NCBI GenBank assembly: GCA_966250335.1
Contig: CBINGZ010000031.1
Coordinates: 1-64,000, forward strand
Length of the DNA: 64,000 bases
Direction of reading: 5' to 3'
Source: OLB7 sp966250335
Lineage (GTDB): Bacteria > Bacteroidota > Ignavibacteria > OLB7
In this document: piece after piece, positions 44,366 through 52,703 of the stretch
Layout: every line of letters starts with the position of its first letter
How positions within the stretch are numbered: the first letter of the stretch is position 1
The notes under the pieces: model-generated
What the model was told of the DNA's origin: nothing
Databases searched by the model: none
The model's input: the letters and a program-made list of their open reading frames with translations, nothing else
Position numbers and translations under genes: made by a program

Positions 44366-45434
44366 TCCTAATCTCCTCGATTATACCCAGAAGTCTGTCT
44401 TTAAGCTCCTGGGCGTCAGGGGTTAACTCCTTATCGTCGGCCAGTGCATAATTGCGCCACAGAACATCGATTTCTGCTTCAAGCAAGAAGTCAAGTTCTT
44501 CTCGTGTGGAAGCATAGACATCGATTCCCAGCTCCGAATATTCGAGACAAAATACCTGCTGCGATTCATCAAGGGTTGGGATGATCTCCAACGGCGTATG
44601 AAACTTGAGTCTATATCCACTATATCGGAACTCCGATAGCTCGAAGGGTGAGAGATCAACATCCAATATCTCTACAACTCCGGTTATCTGCTTCGGATTA
44701 TCCTGATCGTCAAGGACGACCGTGCCGATTACCTGGACAAGCTCACGCCGGTTCTGAAGGAGACGTTCCTCGATTGACGGGTCATAGTAGCAGACAAGCT
44801 CACGCTGGGTAACCGGATACAGTAGTGTAATTGCGCGAGCACCAAAGTCGATCTTCACGAGCTTGCCGGTTACAATGTTCGTTACCGAGCTGCTGTCAGT
44901 CTGTTTCAGTAACGATGCAACCTGATGAACGACTGCGACGCCTAAGTTGATGGTACCGTGGCCGTTATATCCCAACTCGAGTTCCCATCCGCTACCGGGT
45001 TTCGGAATCATCGATTGAAACCGGCGTAGTATTCGATTACGCAAGTCCCTATTCGGAACGACTTCGCGGACTGCGTCAAAAGAGCCGTTCCCGAGCGCGG
45101 TAGAAAATCTCCTGAATCGATCGTGTGCTTCACGGATGTAACTAGGAGCAAAGAGATGAGCCCCGGGATCGCCTACACTGACCGGAAGTTCATAGCTCCC
45201 ATCCTGGGGAACCAAGGCTCGTAGAACATAGCGCCGCTCAATATCTGTGGGTATGCGGGCGCGTTGATTAATCTCCTTCCCTTCGCGTTCCATAGCGAGC
45301 AGATAGAATGCTTGCTGCATGTTGTCCAGCACGGATGCGAGAACGGCAAAGGGAACCTCGCTATCCGGCTGTGCCGCATTATGCAGCCGGATTGTAAACT
45401 CTATCTCCGTATCGGAATGCGATTGTAAAGGCAT
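44355..45434 (-). CDS. 359-residue protein of unknown function, partner of the HicA-like gene
   Basis: I do not recognise the full-length family. Residues about 1-95 look like a mixed alpha/beta domain (EIEFTIRLHNAAQPDSEVPFAVLASVLDNMQQAFYLLAMER). Residues 150-230 are beta-rich (GWELELGYNGHGTINLGVAVVHQVASLL). Around 230-290 an OB- or SH3-like segment occurs (VQVIGTVVLDDQDNPKQITGVVEILDVDL). Near the C-terminus VFCLEYSELGIDVYASTREELDFLLEAEIDVLW resembles the substrate-like strand-helix part of HicB antitoxins. The gene overlaps the HicA-like one by 11 bp and comes first, as an antitoxin might. Its AT-rich codons differ from the neighbours and suggest transfer. No membrane or signal segment is present. 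Confidence 0.7.
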   Translation of the reverse strand: MPLQSHSDTEIEFTIRLHNAAQPDSEVPFAVLASVLDNMQQAFYLLAMEREGKEINQRARIPTDIERRYVLRALVPQDGSYELPVSVGDPGAHLFAPSYIREAHDRFRRFSTALGNGSFDAVREVVPNRDLRNRILRRFQSMIPKPGSGWELELGYNGHGTINLGVAVVHQVASLLKQTDSSSVTNIVTGKLVKIDFGARAITLLYPVTQRELVCYYDPSIEERLLQNRRELVQVIGTVVLDDQDNPKQITGVVEILDVDLSPFELSEFRYSGYRLKFHTPLEIIPTLDESQQVFCLEYSELGIDVYASTREELDFLLEAEIDVLWRNYALADDKELTPDAQELKDRLLGIIEEIRNAT

Positions 45435-45789
45435 GGTAATGTCTCAGAAGACAAGCATAAGCCAACTCAACAGGTGATTACCCCCTAGTAGAAGTAGAAA
45501 GACACTTGCAAACTACATCGTTTGTCGCTTAGGAGCAACGATTGCTCTGCCATTGTGCGAAGCTGTTGCCTTGCCGATAGACCAACCCTAGGAATACAGA
45601 GCTGGCGCGATCGAGTCTACTATTATGTATTATCCTAAAAAAGATCGGTCCGTCTGGTACACCCCTGAACCAGCCGGACCGAATCAGAGGCACTGCTCAC
45701 CTCTCCGGAGTCAATCCTTATACCTTCTTATTCAACGTTGCCGTGCCTCTCCCCAATATTCTTTGTCGCCGCGTAGCAGCGTCCCATCC
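45435..45789. other. AT-rich intergenic stretch with a terminator
   Basis: Between the island and the DUF4402 gene. The part 45435-45630 is AT-rich and should hold the promoter of the two-gene island, but no clear boxes can be singled out. The rest holds the terminator at 45637-45681 and a plain 3' trailer. Confidence 0.45.
45637..45681 (-). terminator. intrinsic terminator of the DUF4402 gene
   Basis: On the minus strand CGGTCCGGCTGGT (45681-45669) pairs with ACCAGACGGACCG (45658-45646), with one internal mismatch. After ATC comes a run of six T (45642-45637). It lies about 110 bp past the DUF4402 stop. Confidence 0.88.
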
Positions 45790-46326
45790 TTAGTTCGAGT
45801 AGACGGCGCTCACCGTGAACGTGCCGCTGTAGCTGCCCCGCTGCTGCGTCGCCGTCGGGCTCACCGAACCGCCGATCCAGACGTAGAGCTGGCCGAGACC
45901 GTCGCCGTTCGTTCCGTCACCGCTGCCGTCCGTGCTCAGATTCGCCGCTGCCGTCCCGCTCGATGCGTCCAGCGTCGAGGCAGATCCCTGCGCGCTTGTC
46001 GTGTTCGAGCGGAGTGCTGCGCGGTTGAGCGTTACCGTCATGTTCGAGCCTGCGCCGGAGGTCGTCGAGATCGTCGCGGTTGCCGGGACCGAGATCGTGA
46101 TGTTGTCGGCTTCGTCGCCGCTGAAGGAGACTGCGCCGGCGGCGGCGTTGTTGGCGGCAACCGACGCCGTGGCGCCCTTGGTGATCGTTCCGAAGGCGAG
46201 CGGGGCGGTCGCCGTCGCGGTGATCGGGGTGACGATCGTGGCGGTGCTGGTGACCGAGGCCGACTGAGCGAAGGCGGCGGCGGAAGCGATGACCGAGAGG
46301 GCGAGGATCGAGAGGAGGTTCTTCAT
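45790..46326 (-). CDS. secreted DUF4402 domain protein
   Basis: A 178-residue exported protein. The signal peptide MKNLLSILALSVIASAAAFAQ is followed by a Thr/Ala/Ser/Gly-rich beta domain of the DUF4402 family: SVTSTATIVTPITATATAPLAFGTITKGATA near the start, and a typical GGSVSPTATQQRGSYSGTFTVSAVYSN end. Such proteins resemble pilin or spore-coat-like beta sandwiches and are often abundant. The role is not known. It has its own strong terminator and a long AT-rich leader, so it is probably a well-expressed single gene. Confidence 0.88.
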   Translation of the reverse strand: MKNLLSILALSVIASAAAFAQSASVTSTATIVTPITATATAPLAFGTITKGATASVAANNAAAGAVSFSGDEADNITISVPATATISTTSGAGSNMTVTLNRAALRSNTTSAQGSASTLDASSGTAAANLSTDGSGDGTNGDGLGQLYVWIGGSVSPTATQQRGSYSGTFTVSAVYSN

Positions 46327-46533
46327 GAGAGTGTTCCTGAGTGCGTTGTTTATTTCGTGTTCGTTATCTGCTGTTTTGTCGATCGGCGTAATCGCCGTCT
46401 GTGTTATAACACCTGTATAATTGTGCCAGGTATCAAATCGGCGAAATCAGGAGGAAATGAGAGATTCTTAAATGAAGCGATTGTCCGGAAGTCGGACTGT
46501 GGGGTGGATTCGGACAGAAGACGAAGAGAAATG

Positions 46534-46612
46534 AACAGGGAGTCACAGAGGGCACAGAGTTAAGAGAAGAGAGTTAAGAGAAGAGAGTTAAGAGAAGAGA
46601 GGTAAGAGAAGA
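46534..46612 (-). repeat. dispersed repeat copy A with 4 x 14-bp purine-rich array
   Basis: Positions 46534-46564 match 53658-53688 at 30 of 31 bases (core CACAGAGGGCACAGAG). They run into four near-exact 14-bp units GAGTTAAGAGAAGA (46557-46612, the fourth with one change). The element ends six bases before the stop codon of the minus-strand gene at 46618. RNA from that gene would be pyrimidine-rich and poor in G here. Confidence 0.85.
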
Positions 46613-46617
46613 GAGAG

Positions 46618-47352
46618 TTAGTGGTGGGTGAATTCCTTGTTCCATGCTTTAAAGAGGGTGCTGGGGAGGGCGTGGGGGCGGTGGAGGAGGAGGGTGGCGA
46701 AATGCTGGCCCAGGCGGTTTGCGCGGATGTCGCGGTTGTCCTCTTCTCCTCCCTGGAGCAGGATTCCTTCGCCTCGTTCGATGGCCAGTCCTCCAAGGTC
46801 GGCCAGGGAGGGGTCGTCCAGTACCAGGGTGAGCCAGGCGGAGGCGAAGAAATGCTGGAGTTTGTCCCGGTCGTCGCCTTCGGGGCGGTCGGCGAAGAGG
46901 ACGCGCGGCAGTCTGGCGACGCGGCGGTCGAACTCCTCCTGCGATTCCAGCGTGAGCGGGACGTCGATCCCGATCGCCAGGGGGATATGTCGATGTTCCA
47001 TCACGGAGATCGTGGCGGCGAAGAGCGCAAGTGTATGGTCACCACCTGCTTCATGCAGCGCCCGCAGGTAGATCACATCGACAAGGTCGAGATCGCCTAC
47101 CGAATCGCCGGAAGAGGGAAGCGAATCGCGCACCCACGTTCGCGTGGCATAGCCCATTCTGATGGAGGCCGGGACCAGCAGGTCCAACGGAGATGTGGGG
47201 CCGGGATCGCTCATCAGCGGCAGCTTCAGGATCGAATCGCGGACCGATTCTTCCTGTGCCCGGAGCTGAGTTGAGGAGAGCAGGAAAAGGATGAGGGAAG
47301 GGAGAAGCGTCGCGGCCCATGCCGTCCGGGGACGCGACCCTGATCCCTTCAC
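46618..47352 (-). CDS. exported hypothetical protein coupled to PAP2 phosphatase
   Basis: A 244-residue protein whose family I cannot name. From GTG 47352, VKGSGSRPRTAWAATLLPSLILFLLSSTQLRAQ is a signal peptide. The mature part is helical, with DHTLALFAATISVMEHRHIPLAIG and a conserved-looking DKLQHFFASAWLTLVL, which resembles His-rich motifs of small envelope proteins (VanZ/DUF2279-like), only loosely. The GTG overlaps the TGA of the PAP2 gene (GTGA), so the two are translated together and may act on the same envelope lipid. The frame is open further upstream but that part is the PAP2 gene in another frame. Confidence 0.75.
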   Translation of the reverse strand: MKGSGSRPRTAWAATLLPSLILFLLSSTQLRAQEESVRDSILKLPLMSDPGPTSPLDLLVPASIRMGYATRTWVRDSLPSSGDSVGDLDLVDVIYLRALHEAGGDHTLALFAATISVMEHRHIPLAIGIDVPLTLESQEEFDRRVARLPRVLFADRPEGDDRDKLQHFFASAWLTLVLDDPSLADLGGLAIERGEGILLQGGEEDNRDIRANRLGQHFATLLLHRPHALPSTLFKAWNKEFTHH

Positions 47353-48317
47353 ACCTTTACCTTCAGCTTCTTTTCCCAGAGAGTCATGAGGAGGGGATAG
47401 GTGAAATAGACCAGGAAGGCAAGCGCCGTCCCCGCCATCAGATCGACCACGTAGTGGTAGCGGAGATAGATCGTGGAGATGATGATGCTGATCCCTCCGA
47501 TCGTCATCAGCCACCGCCAGCGTGATCTGAACCGCCATGCCATCAGGATGCCGAGGACCGACATCATCGTATGTCCGCTCGGCATGCAGTCGCGATTGAC
47601 GACGTCGTACGGGTCCGCCATGTCGGCGGTGATGTTGTTCCCCGCGTTGATGAAGTCGCGCAGCGGTCCGGTCACCAGCACGCCGGGGAGTTCCCGGTCG
47701 GTCGCATAGAAATCGTGGACCTCGAACCTGGGTCCGATCGCCGGCATGGCGAAGTAGCAGAGGTAGCTGAAGTAGAATCCGAAGAGAAGGACGAAGGCGT
47801 AGGTCCGGAACTTCCGCATCGCTCCCTGGCTGTAGATCTCGATCGCCGGGACGATCAGCAGGAGCTGGAAGACGTTGTACCAGATCTGGAAATACTCCGT
47901 CAGGAGCGGATGGGCGAACCTGTGGATCCACTCGGTCGGATTGACCCCGAAGATCGCTCTGTCCCATGCCGCCAGAACATGATCGTAATTGTTCGGGTTG
48001 ACCAGCGGGATGTAGCTGTGGACCTGCGCATAGAACATATATCCTACCGGGAGGATATAGAACGAGCGGAAGATATGGGGGACCCGCTGTCCCGTCTGAT
48101 CGTACCACATGGCGAAGGCGACGGTCGCCACCGCCACCAGCAGGTTCATCTGAAGGATGGCGAACGACGATTTCACCTGCGAGATGAAGATCAGGTCGAG
48201 CGCCGTGTAGAGGAAGAGCATGAAGAGCGTCAGGTACTCCGTGCTCCAGAGCGACTGCCGCAGCATCTCCAGGAACGACTCACGCGTCTTCCGGCCGTCC
48301 GCCACTCGCAGTCGCAT
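47349..48317 (-). CDS. PAP2-superfamily membrane phosphatase
   Basis: An integral membrane lipid phosphatase or phosphotransferase of 322 residues, with about six membrane segments. The PAP2 motifs lie outside the membrane: AIGPRF (194-198), CMPSGHT (244-250) with the catalytic His, and YLRYHYVVD with Arg286, His288 and Asp292. The layout is that of the inositol-phosphorylceramide-synthase-like/AUR1 branch, where the enzyme moves head groups between lipids. The substrate is unknown. ATG 48317 overlaps the rsmA 3' end by 38 bp. ATG 48266 is a shorter alternative, since no ribosome site decides. Confidence 0.87.
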   Translation of the reverse strand: MRLRVADGRKTRESFLEMLRQSLWSTEYLTLFMLFLYTALDLIFISQVKSSFAILQMNLLVAVATVAFAMWYDQTGQRVPHIFRSFYILPVGYMFYAQVHSYIPLVNPNNYDHVLAAWDRAIFGVNPTEWIHRFAHPLLTEYFQIWYNVFQLLLIVPAIEIYSQGAMRKFRTYAFVLLFGFYFSYLCYFAMPAIGPRFEVHDFYATDRELPGVLVTGPLRDFINAGNNITADMADPYDVVNRDCMPSGHTMMSVLGILMAWRFRSRWRWLMTIGGISIIISTIYLRYHYVVDLMAGTALAFLVYFTYPLLMTLWEKKLKVKV

Positions 48318-49104
48318 GCGCGAATACGCGGGCGAGGCGGATGAAATCATCCGTTGAGAGCTCTTCCGCGCGCTTCCCTGGGTCGATCTCCGCTTCCTCA
48401 AAAATTTTGCCACGGTCTTCCGGTTTCAATAACTGCGAGAGGGAATTCCGAAGCGTCTTGCGACGCTGGTTGAATGCCGTTCGTACGATCTTCCGGTGCT
48501 CCCGGTCGTAGCCTGCGACCCCTTCCATCTCTCTGAAAACCAGGCGTACGACGGCGGAGTTCACCTTGGGAGGGGGACGAAAGCATTTGGGGCCGACGTT
48601 GAAGAGACGGTCGACCGTCGCATAGGTCTGTGTGACCACCGCCAGGATGCCGTAATCCTTGGTCCGTGTTCCGGCGACCAGGCGCAGAGCGACCTCGAGC
48701 TGCATCATCAGCACCGCATCGGCCACGGCCGACCGTCCGTCGATCAGATGGAAGAGGATCGGGCTCGTGATGTAGTAGGGGATGTTGCCGATCACCCGGA
48801 TCTTCTCCACGCCGTGCCGCGCCGCGATCGCCGCCAGGTCGGTGTTCAGGAAATCCTGCTCCAGCACCTCCACGGCCTCTCCCCACCTCCCCCGTATCCG
48901 TTCGGCGGCGCGCGGGTCGAGTTCCACGGCGATCAGCCTGCAGCCGCTTTCGACCAGCATCCCGGTCAGCGCCCCCTCCCCCGGCCCGATCTCGACCACG
49001 ACCTCCCCCGGACGGGGATCGAACTCACGCACAATACGCGCGGCGATATTCCTGTCCGCCAGAAAATGCTGACCGAGAGACTTTTTGGGATCGATACGTT
49101 CCAT
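48280..49104 (-). CDS. rsmA: 16S rRNA dimethyladenosine transferase RsmA (KsgA)
   Basis: Methylates two adenosines in helix 45 of 16S rRNA during 30S assembly. The 274-residue product has the N-terminal KKSLGQHFLADRNIA, SAM motif I EIGPGEGALT (38-47), acidic ELDPRAAE and the catalytic NIPYYITSPI (from Asn107). The C-terminal domain has FRPPPKVNSAVVRL and FNQRRKTLRNSL. The start ATG 49104 is unambiguous. It heads a minus-strand run of three overlapping genes (rsmA, PAP2, exported protein). Confidence 0.97.
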   Translation of the reverse strand: MERIDPKKSLGQHFLADRNIAARIVREFDPRPGEVVVEIGPGEGALTGMLVESGCRLIAVELDPRAAERIRGRWGEAVEVLEQDFLNTDLAAIAARHGVEKIRVIGNIPYYITSPILFHLIDGRSAVADAVLMMQLEVALRLVAGTRTKDYGILAVVTQTYATVDRLFNVGPKCFRPPPKVNSAVVRLVFREMEGVAGYDREHRKIVRTAFNQRRKTLRNSLSQLLKPEDRGKIFEEAEIDPGKRAEELSTDDFIRLARVFAHATASGGRPEDA

Positions 49105-49323
49105 GAGGGTTCAAAGGGCGAAGATACCACTCTCGCCGTCTCCGCTAACAATTCCCCACCCCCCGGTGTTTGGATCGATGTCGGAGAAGAGGGGCGGTTC
49201 CACTATCATCCGGCCGTTTTTCGTCGTACAGGAGATTCCTCTCCCCCGAAAACATAACGTTTCGGCTTCTCATGCCCCGGCTTCGGCCGGCACGCCTCGT
49301 ATCGAACAGGACCCAGTATAATC

Positions 49324-50421
49324 ATGCGTCGATATCTCCTCGGTTTTCTTCTTGCGATCGGATCGCTTCTTCTTACGCAGCCTGAGCTTCTTGCGCAGAA
49401 GGCGCCTCCGCTGCCGACTCCCAAGCCCGTTCCCCTGACCGGCGCCGATTCGGCCGGTGCACGCGCGATCGTGGAGCGGTATATGAAGTTCATTCCCGGC
49501 GAATGGATCCTGATCGACAGCATCCCCAACTACGCGGTCGATGAACTCGCCGGACAGCTGACGGTCAGGAGGGGTCAGATCCTGGCCTTCTCGTCGAACA
49601 TGAAGTATCGGATCGGAGAGATCCGTTCGATCAGGCCGGGGGATACGCTCGCCACCGTGTCGGTCGTGGCGACCGGAGACTCCGTGCCGGGGTTCGGGCC
49701 GATGACGATCGACTGGGTCCTCTTCGTGAAGAAGGTGAAGGCTGAAACGTGGAGGATCAGCGCCATCCGCCGGCAGGTCGGGATCGAGGATGTCGCCGAG
49801 AAACTGAAAGGACTCGACACCACCAGGGCGCTCCCCGACGCTCTCAAGCCGACCATCGTCCGCGAGTGGTCGACGCCGATGCTCAGCAACGAGCAGCTCC
49901 GCCGGAACTTCGTCGAGAACCGCAAGGCCTTCGGCTCGCTTCTGCATCAGTTCCACCGGAACGACTCCCTCCAGATGGTCGGCAGGTTCGACAGGTTCGT
50001 CTCGCAGATCAACTACACGGTGATCTACTGGGACCCGATCGTCACGGAGATCCCGAAGGAGGTGACCGACGCGTATTTGGCGACCGCGACCAAGGCGGAA
50101 CGGGAGCAGATGCAGGGGCAGCTCAAGTATGCCGAGCGGATGAGAAGGGAGGGACTCGACTCCCTGAAAAAGATCGCCCGCAAGCTCCATCTCGACCCCA
50201 TGCGCCTCGATACCCTCGGGGCCGCCATGAAGCAGCTTCGTCTCAGCTTCATCAACTCCCATCTCCCCTGGAAGGGGGCGGTGCAGTTTACCGTGGATGG
50301 GACGTTCGACAACGTCGGCGGCTACCTCTATTCGCCGAACGATATTCCCTGGGTTTCTCCCGAAGAGTATTACTACCTGGAGGAGATCGGCGACGGGTGG
50401 TGGATCTTCCGCTCTACCTGA
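49324..50421 (+). CDS. secreted hypothetical protein
   Basis: A 365-residue exported protein without a family that I know. The signal peptide is MRRYLLGFLLAIGSLLLTQPELLAQ. Residues 45-150 have a beta-rich, NTF2/cystatin-like feel (AGARAIVERYMKFIPGEWILID...DWVLFVKKVKAETWRISAIRRQ). The middle (210-300) is helical and charged (EREQMQGQLKYAERMRREGLDSLKKIARKL). The end is again beta (AVQFTVDGTFDNVGGYLYSPNDIPWVSPEEYYYLEEIGDGWWIFRST). No sorting domain or lipobox is present, so it is probably periplasmic. It stands alone, divergent from rsmA. Confidence 0.8.
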   Translation: MRRYLLGFLLAIGSLLLTQPELLAQKAPPLPTPKPVPLTGADSAGARAIVERYMKFIPGEWILIDSIPNYAVDELAGQLTVRRGQILAFSSNMKYRIGEIRSIRPGDTLATVSVVATGDSVPGFGPMTIDWVLFVKKVKAETWRISAIRRQVGIEDVAEKLKGLDTTRALPDALKPTIVREWSTPMLSNEQLRRNFVENRKAFGSLLHQFHRNDSLQMVGRFDRFVSQINYTVIYWDPIVTEIPKEVTDAYLATATKAEREQMQGQLKYAERMRREGLDSLKKIARKLHLDPMRLDTLGAAMKQLRLSFINSHLPWKGAVQFTVDGTFDNVGGYLYSPNDIPWVSPEEYYYLEEIGDGWWIFRST

Positions 50422-50450
50422 CCAGGATCTTCAGTTCCCGGGGGCGCGGG

Positions 50451-50476
50451 CCTCTCCGGTGAGAGGATGATCGTTG
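50451..50476 (+). terminator. weak terminator-like hairpin
   Basis: CCTCTC (50451-50456), loop CGGT, GAGAGG (50461-50466), followed by the T-rich ATGATCGTTGTATTTT. It lies 30 bp past the stop of the secreted hypothetical gene. Confidence 0.4.
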
Positions 50477-50626
50477 TATTTTGCGTGCGGTTTCCGATAC
50501 GGGGACCGCACGTTCCGTTTGTGGACGATGTTGGGATGGAGGTCCGGTAGATATCAATGTGGCCGGGAACGTCCGTGTCGGGCGTCGTTCCATATTCTCA
50601 ATATGTCAGATCAGGAGATAACTATC

Positions 50627-50857
50627 ATGAGCGATACAACGATCAAGGTCAACAGAAACGGCTCGTTGCGTGTGGAGGGGAACTTCCGCATCGTCGACGC
50701 GGAGGGGAGGGAGTACGGTCTGGGAGGCCGCACGGTGATCTCGCTCTGCCGTTGCGGTCAGTCGCAGAACAAGCCGTTCTGCGACGGCAGCCACAATCAT
50801 CACGGCTTCGTCCATGAGCCGGAGGCGCGCGATCTGCCGCCGAAGCCGACGGCCTGA
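50627..50857 (+). CDS. CDGSH iron-sulfur domain protein (mitoNEET-like)
   Basis: A 76-residue protein binding a [2Fe-2S] cluster by three Cys and one His. The motif CRCGQSQNKPFCDGSH gives Cys41, Cys43, Cys52 and His56. Such proteins carry or sense redox state and iron-sulfur clusters. No client can be named. ATG 50627 is supported by CAGGAGA nine bases upstream. Another ATG at 50603 would add eight residues. No membrane anchor is present, so it is cytoplasmic. Confidence 0.93.
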   Translation: MSDTTIKVNRNGSLRVEGNFRIVDAEGREYGLGGRTVISLCRCGQSQNKPFCDGSHNHHGFVHEPEARDLPPKPTA

Positions 50858-50931
50858 GTTCCCCGGACCGACGATCATGGCGGCGGAGGGTTCCGCCGCC
50901 CGTTCAGCCGACATCACCAGACTATCCCGTC

Positions 50932-51441
50932 ATGATGATACAACCTGCCGGACCGATTCAGATCAGGAACACCGGGCAGATCTTCCGGTCGCTCACCATC
51001 ATCTTCTTCGCGCTTCTCATCGGCCAGTTCGTCTTTCTGGCGGTAGCCTTCTTCGTCAGGGCGGGGGAATCGATGGAGGATGCTCCCGAGCTCGTGGAGC
51101 CGTTCCGCTATCTGGTGCCGATCATGGCCGCGATGATGATCCCCCTTTCCCATATCATCGCCCGCAGGATCACCGACAAGGGGGCCGAGGCGCCCGATCT
51201 CGTCTCGAAGCTCGTCTCCTACCAGACCTCCTCGATCGTTCGGTTCGCGATGCATGAGGGACCGGCTCTCTTCGGCATCGTGGCGTTTCTCAGCACGGGG
51301 GACGAGTTCTTTCTCTACGTGGTCGGGGGCGTGATTCTTCTCTTTCTGCTGAACATCCCATCAAGGGAGAAGGCGATAACGGCGCTGCGGTTGAACGACG
51401 ATGAGCAGAGGGCCGTGAGGGAGAATCGGGATATCGGGTAG
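50932..51441 (+). CDS. small integral membrane protein
   Basis: A 169-residue protein with four hydrophobic segments (SLTIIFFALLIGQFVFLAVAFFV; FRYLVPIMAAMMIPLSHIIA; SIVRFAMHEGPALFGIVAFLS; FFLYVVGGVILLFLLNI). Its ends are cytoplasmic. The HEGPALFG motif in the third segment is seen in a hypothetical family of Bacteroidota-type genomes, without known function. The first residues (MMIQPAGPIQIRNTG) are polar. It follows the CDGSH gene by 74 bp on the same strand. Confidence 0.8.
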   Translation: MMIQPAGPIQIRNTGQIFRSLTIIFFALLIGQFVFLAVAFFVRAGESMEDAPELVEPFRYLVPIMAAMMIPLSHIIARRITDKGAEAPDLVSKLVSYQTSSIVRFAMHEGPALFGIVAFLSTGDEFFLYVVGGVILLFLLNIPSREKAITALRLNDDEQRAVRENRDIG

Positions 51442-51479
51442 CGATAGACGCCCGGAGTTCAGGGATGTCGCCGTGAGGA

Positions 51480-52370
51480 TTACATCCCTTCCGGATACTT
51501 CAAATACACGATCCGGTCCATGCGGGCCGCCTCGTGGCCGTGTCGTAGCTCGACGGCGCGGCGCTTCAGCGTCTGGAAGGATGTCTGCGCGCGGGGGTGC
51601 GCCTCCATATGGAGGTTGAGTTCGTCGCCGAGGAACCAGAGCTGGTCGTATGTGAGGAAGCCGGCGCGGCCGGCCGGGATCTCGCGATCCTCCGTCATCT
51701 GCAGTCCGCTGGCGCGGTCGGTGTAGATGGGGGAGTCGAGGATCAGGATGCTCTCCTCCGGCTTGATCACCCGCACCGCCTCCGCCATCACCTTCGTGGG
51801 GTTCTCGGCATAGTGGAACGACCCGTTGAAGACCACCACGTCGAACGTTCCCGAGGCGAAGGGGAGATGCCCGAAATCGGCGCGCACCCGGTCGATCGCG
51901 ACCGGCAGCTGCTCCAGATAGTGACGCGCCGCCCCAAGTCCCTCCCTGTCGTCGAGGCTCAGATCGAGCGCCACCGGATGATGTCCCCATTCGGCGATAT
52001 GACGGCTCAGCCACCCGTTCCCCGCCCCCGCGTCCAGGATCGTCAGCTTCCGGCGGCCGTAAAGGGTGGTGAGGAAGAACCTCAGCCACTCCATGCTCTC
52101 GGTCCGCAGCAGCCACTCCTTCTTTCTGGGATCGTTCGCGGGAACGTCGGGAAGAGAAAGGTAGTACTCGGGATCGTCCGACTCCTCTCCCTCCGCGGCC
52201 TTGATTTCGTGATACTGATTGAGGAATCCGATATGGTGGATCAGCTCATCCCCCGTGAGAAAATCACGGATACCGTTCTCCGGCGTGTTCGTGTAGCCGT
52301 CGCGTGGGCACACGAGGGTATCGCCGTCGGGTCGCAACGGGGTAGCGCAGAGGGGGCAGAGATACTTCAT
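51480..52370 (-). CDS. SAM-dependent methyltransferase with N-terminal zinc ribbon
   Basis: A 296-residue class I methyltransferase. The N-terminus MKYLCPLCATPLRPDGDTLVCPRDG is a Trm112/RlmA-type zinc ribbon (Cys5, Cys8, Cys21). The catalytic domain has motif I LTILDAGAGNGWLSRHIAEWG, motif II VALDLSLDD, DFGHLPFASGTFDVVVFNGSFHY (motif IV) and EAVRVIKPEESILILDSP. The substrate is unknown. Genes of this type often modify small molecules or sugars. A GTG at 52412 is in frame and would add 14 residues. It overlaps the TGA of a doubtful small frame upstream. The ATG matches the ribbon start better. Confidence 0.88.
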   Translation of the reverse strand: MKYLCPLCATPLRPDGDTLVCPRDGYTNTPENGIRDFLTGDELIHHIGFLNQYHEIKAAEGEESDDPEYYLSLPDVPANDPRKKEWLLRTESMEWLRFFLTTLYGRRKLTILDAGAGNGWLSRHIAEWGHHPVALDLSLDDREGLGAARHYLEQLPVAIDRVRADFGHLPFASGTFDVVVFNGSFHYAENPTKVMAEAVRVIKPEESILILDSPIYTDRASGLQMTEDREIPAGRAGFLTYDQLWFLGDELNLHMEAHPRAQTSFQTLKRRAVELRHGHEAARMDRIVYLKYPEGM

Positions 52371-52703
52371 CTGCTGGTCGTGAACAGTAGGTTGCCGAAC
52401 GATCTTACTCACGTAACCCTGTAATGATTCCCGAATCGGCGAGCATCGGTCCGGCTCGTCCGTTCGGGAAATTGAAGTGGTCCACGGTAGAGTTCTGCCC
52501 CGGCGTTCACCGGCGGTTGCGTAATCGAACTCGAAGACGGTCCGGCGGCTCGCTGACCTCCGTTCTGCTCTTCACGTGCGTCGAACCGGTGAAAGCATAA
52601 CTCGATTTCATCCGGTAGAATTCCCGCGATCTCCGGTCGTTCTCGATATGTCATATCCCTCCATATCCTCACGAACCGTCCCGCGACCGGACCACGATAT
52701 TGT
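52371..52703 (-). other. intergenic stretch with a doubtful small frame
   Basis: A minus-strand frame of 87 codons (52672-52409) begins behind a GGAGGGAT site. Its TGA overlaps a GTG that could start the methyltransferase. The coded text (EEQNGGQRAAGPSSSSITQPP) has low-complexity, non-protein-like composition, so I do not call it. Nothing else is seen here. Confidence 0.35.

Noticed and set aside
52409..52672. An 87-codon gene upstream of the methyltransferase
   Set aside because: It has a ribosome-like site and a GTGA overlap, but the coded text is low in complexity and resembles no protein. The methyltransferase starts well at ATG 52370.
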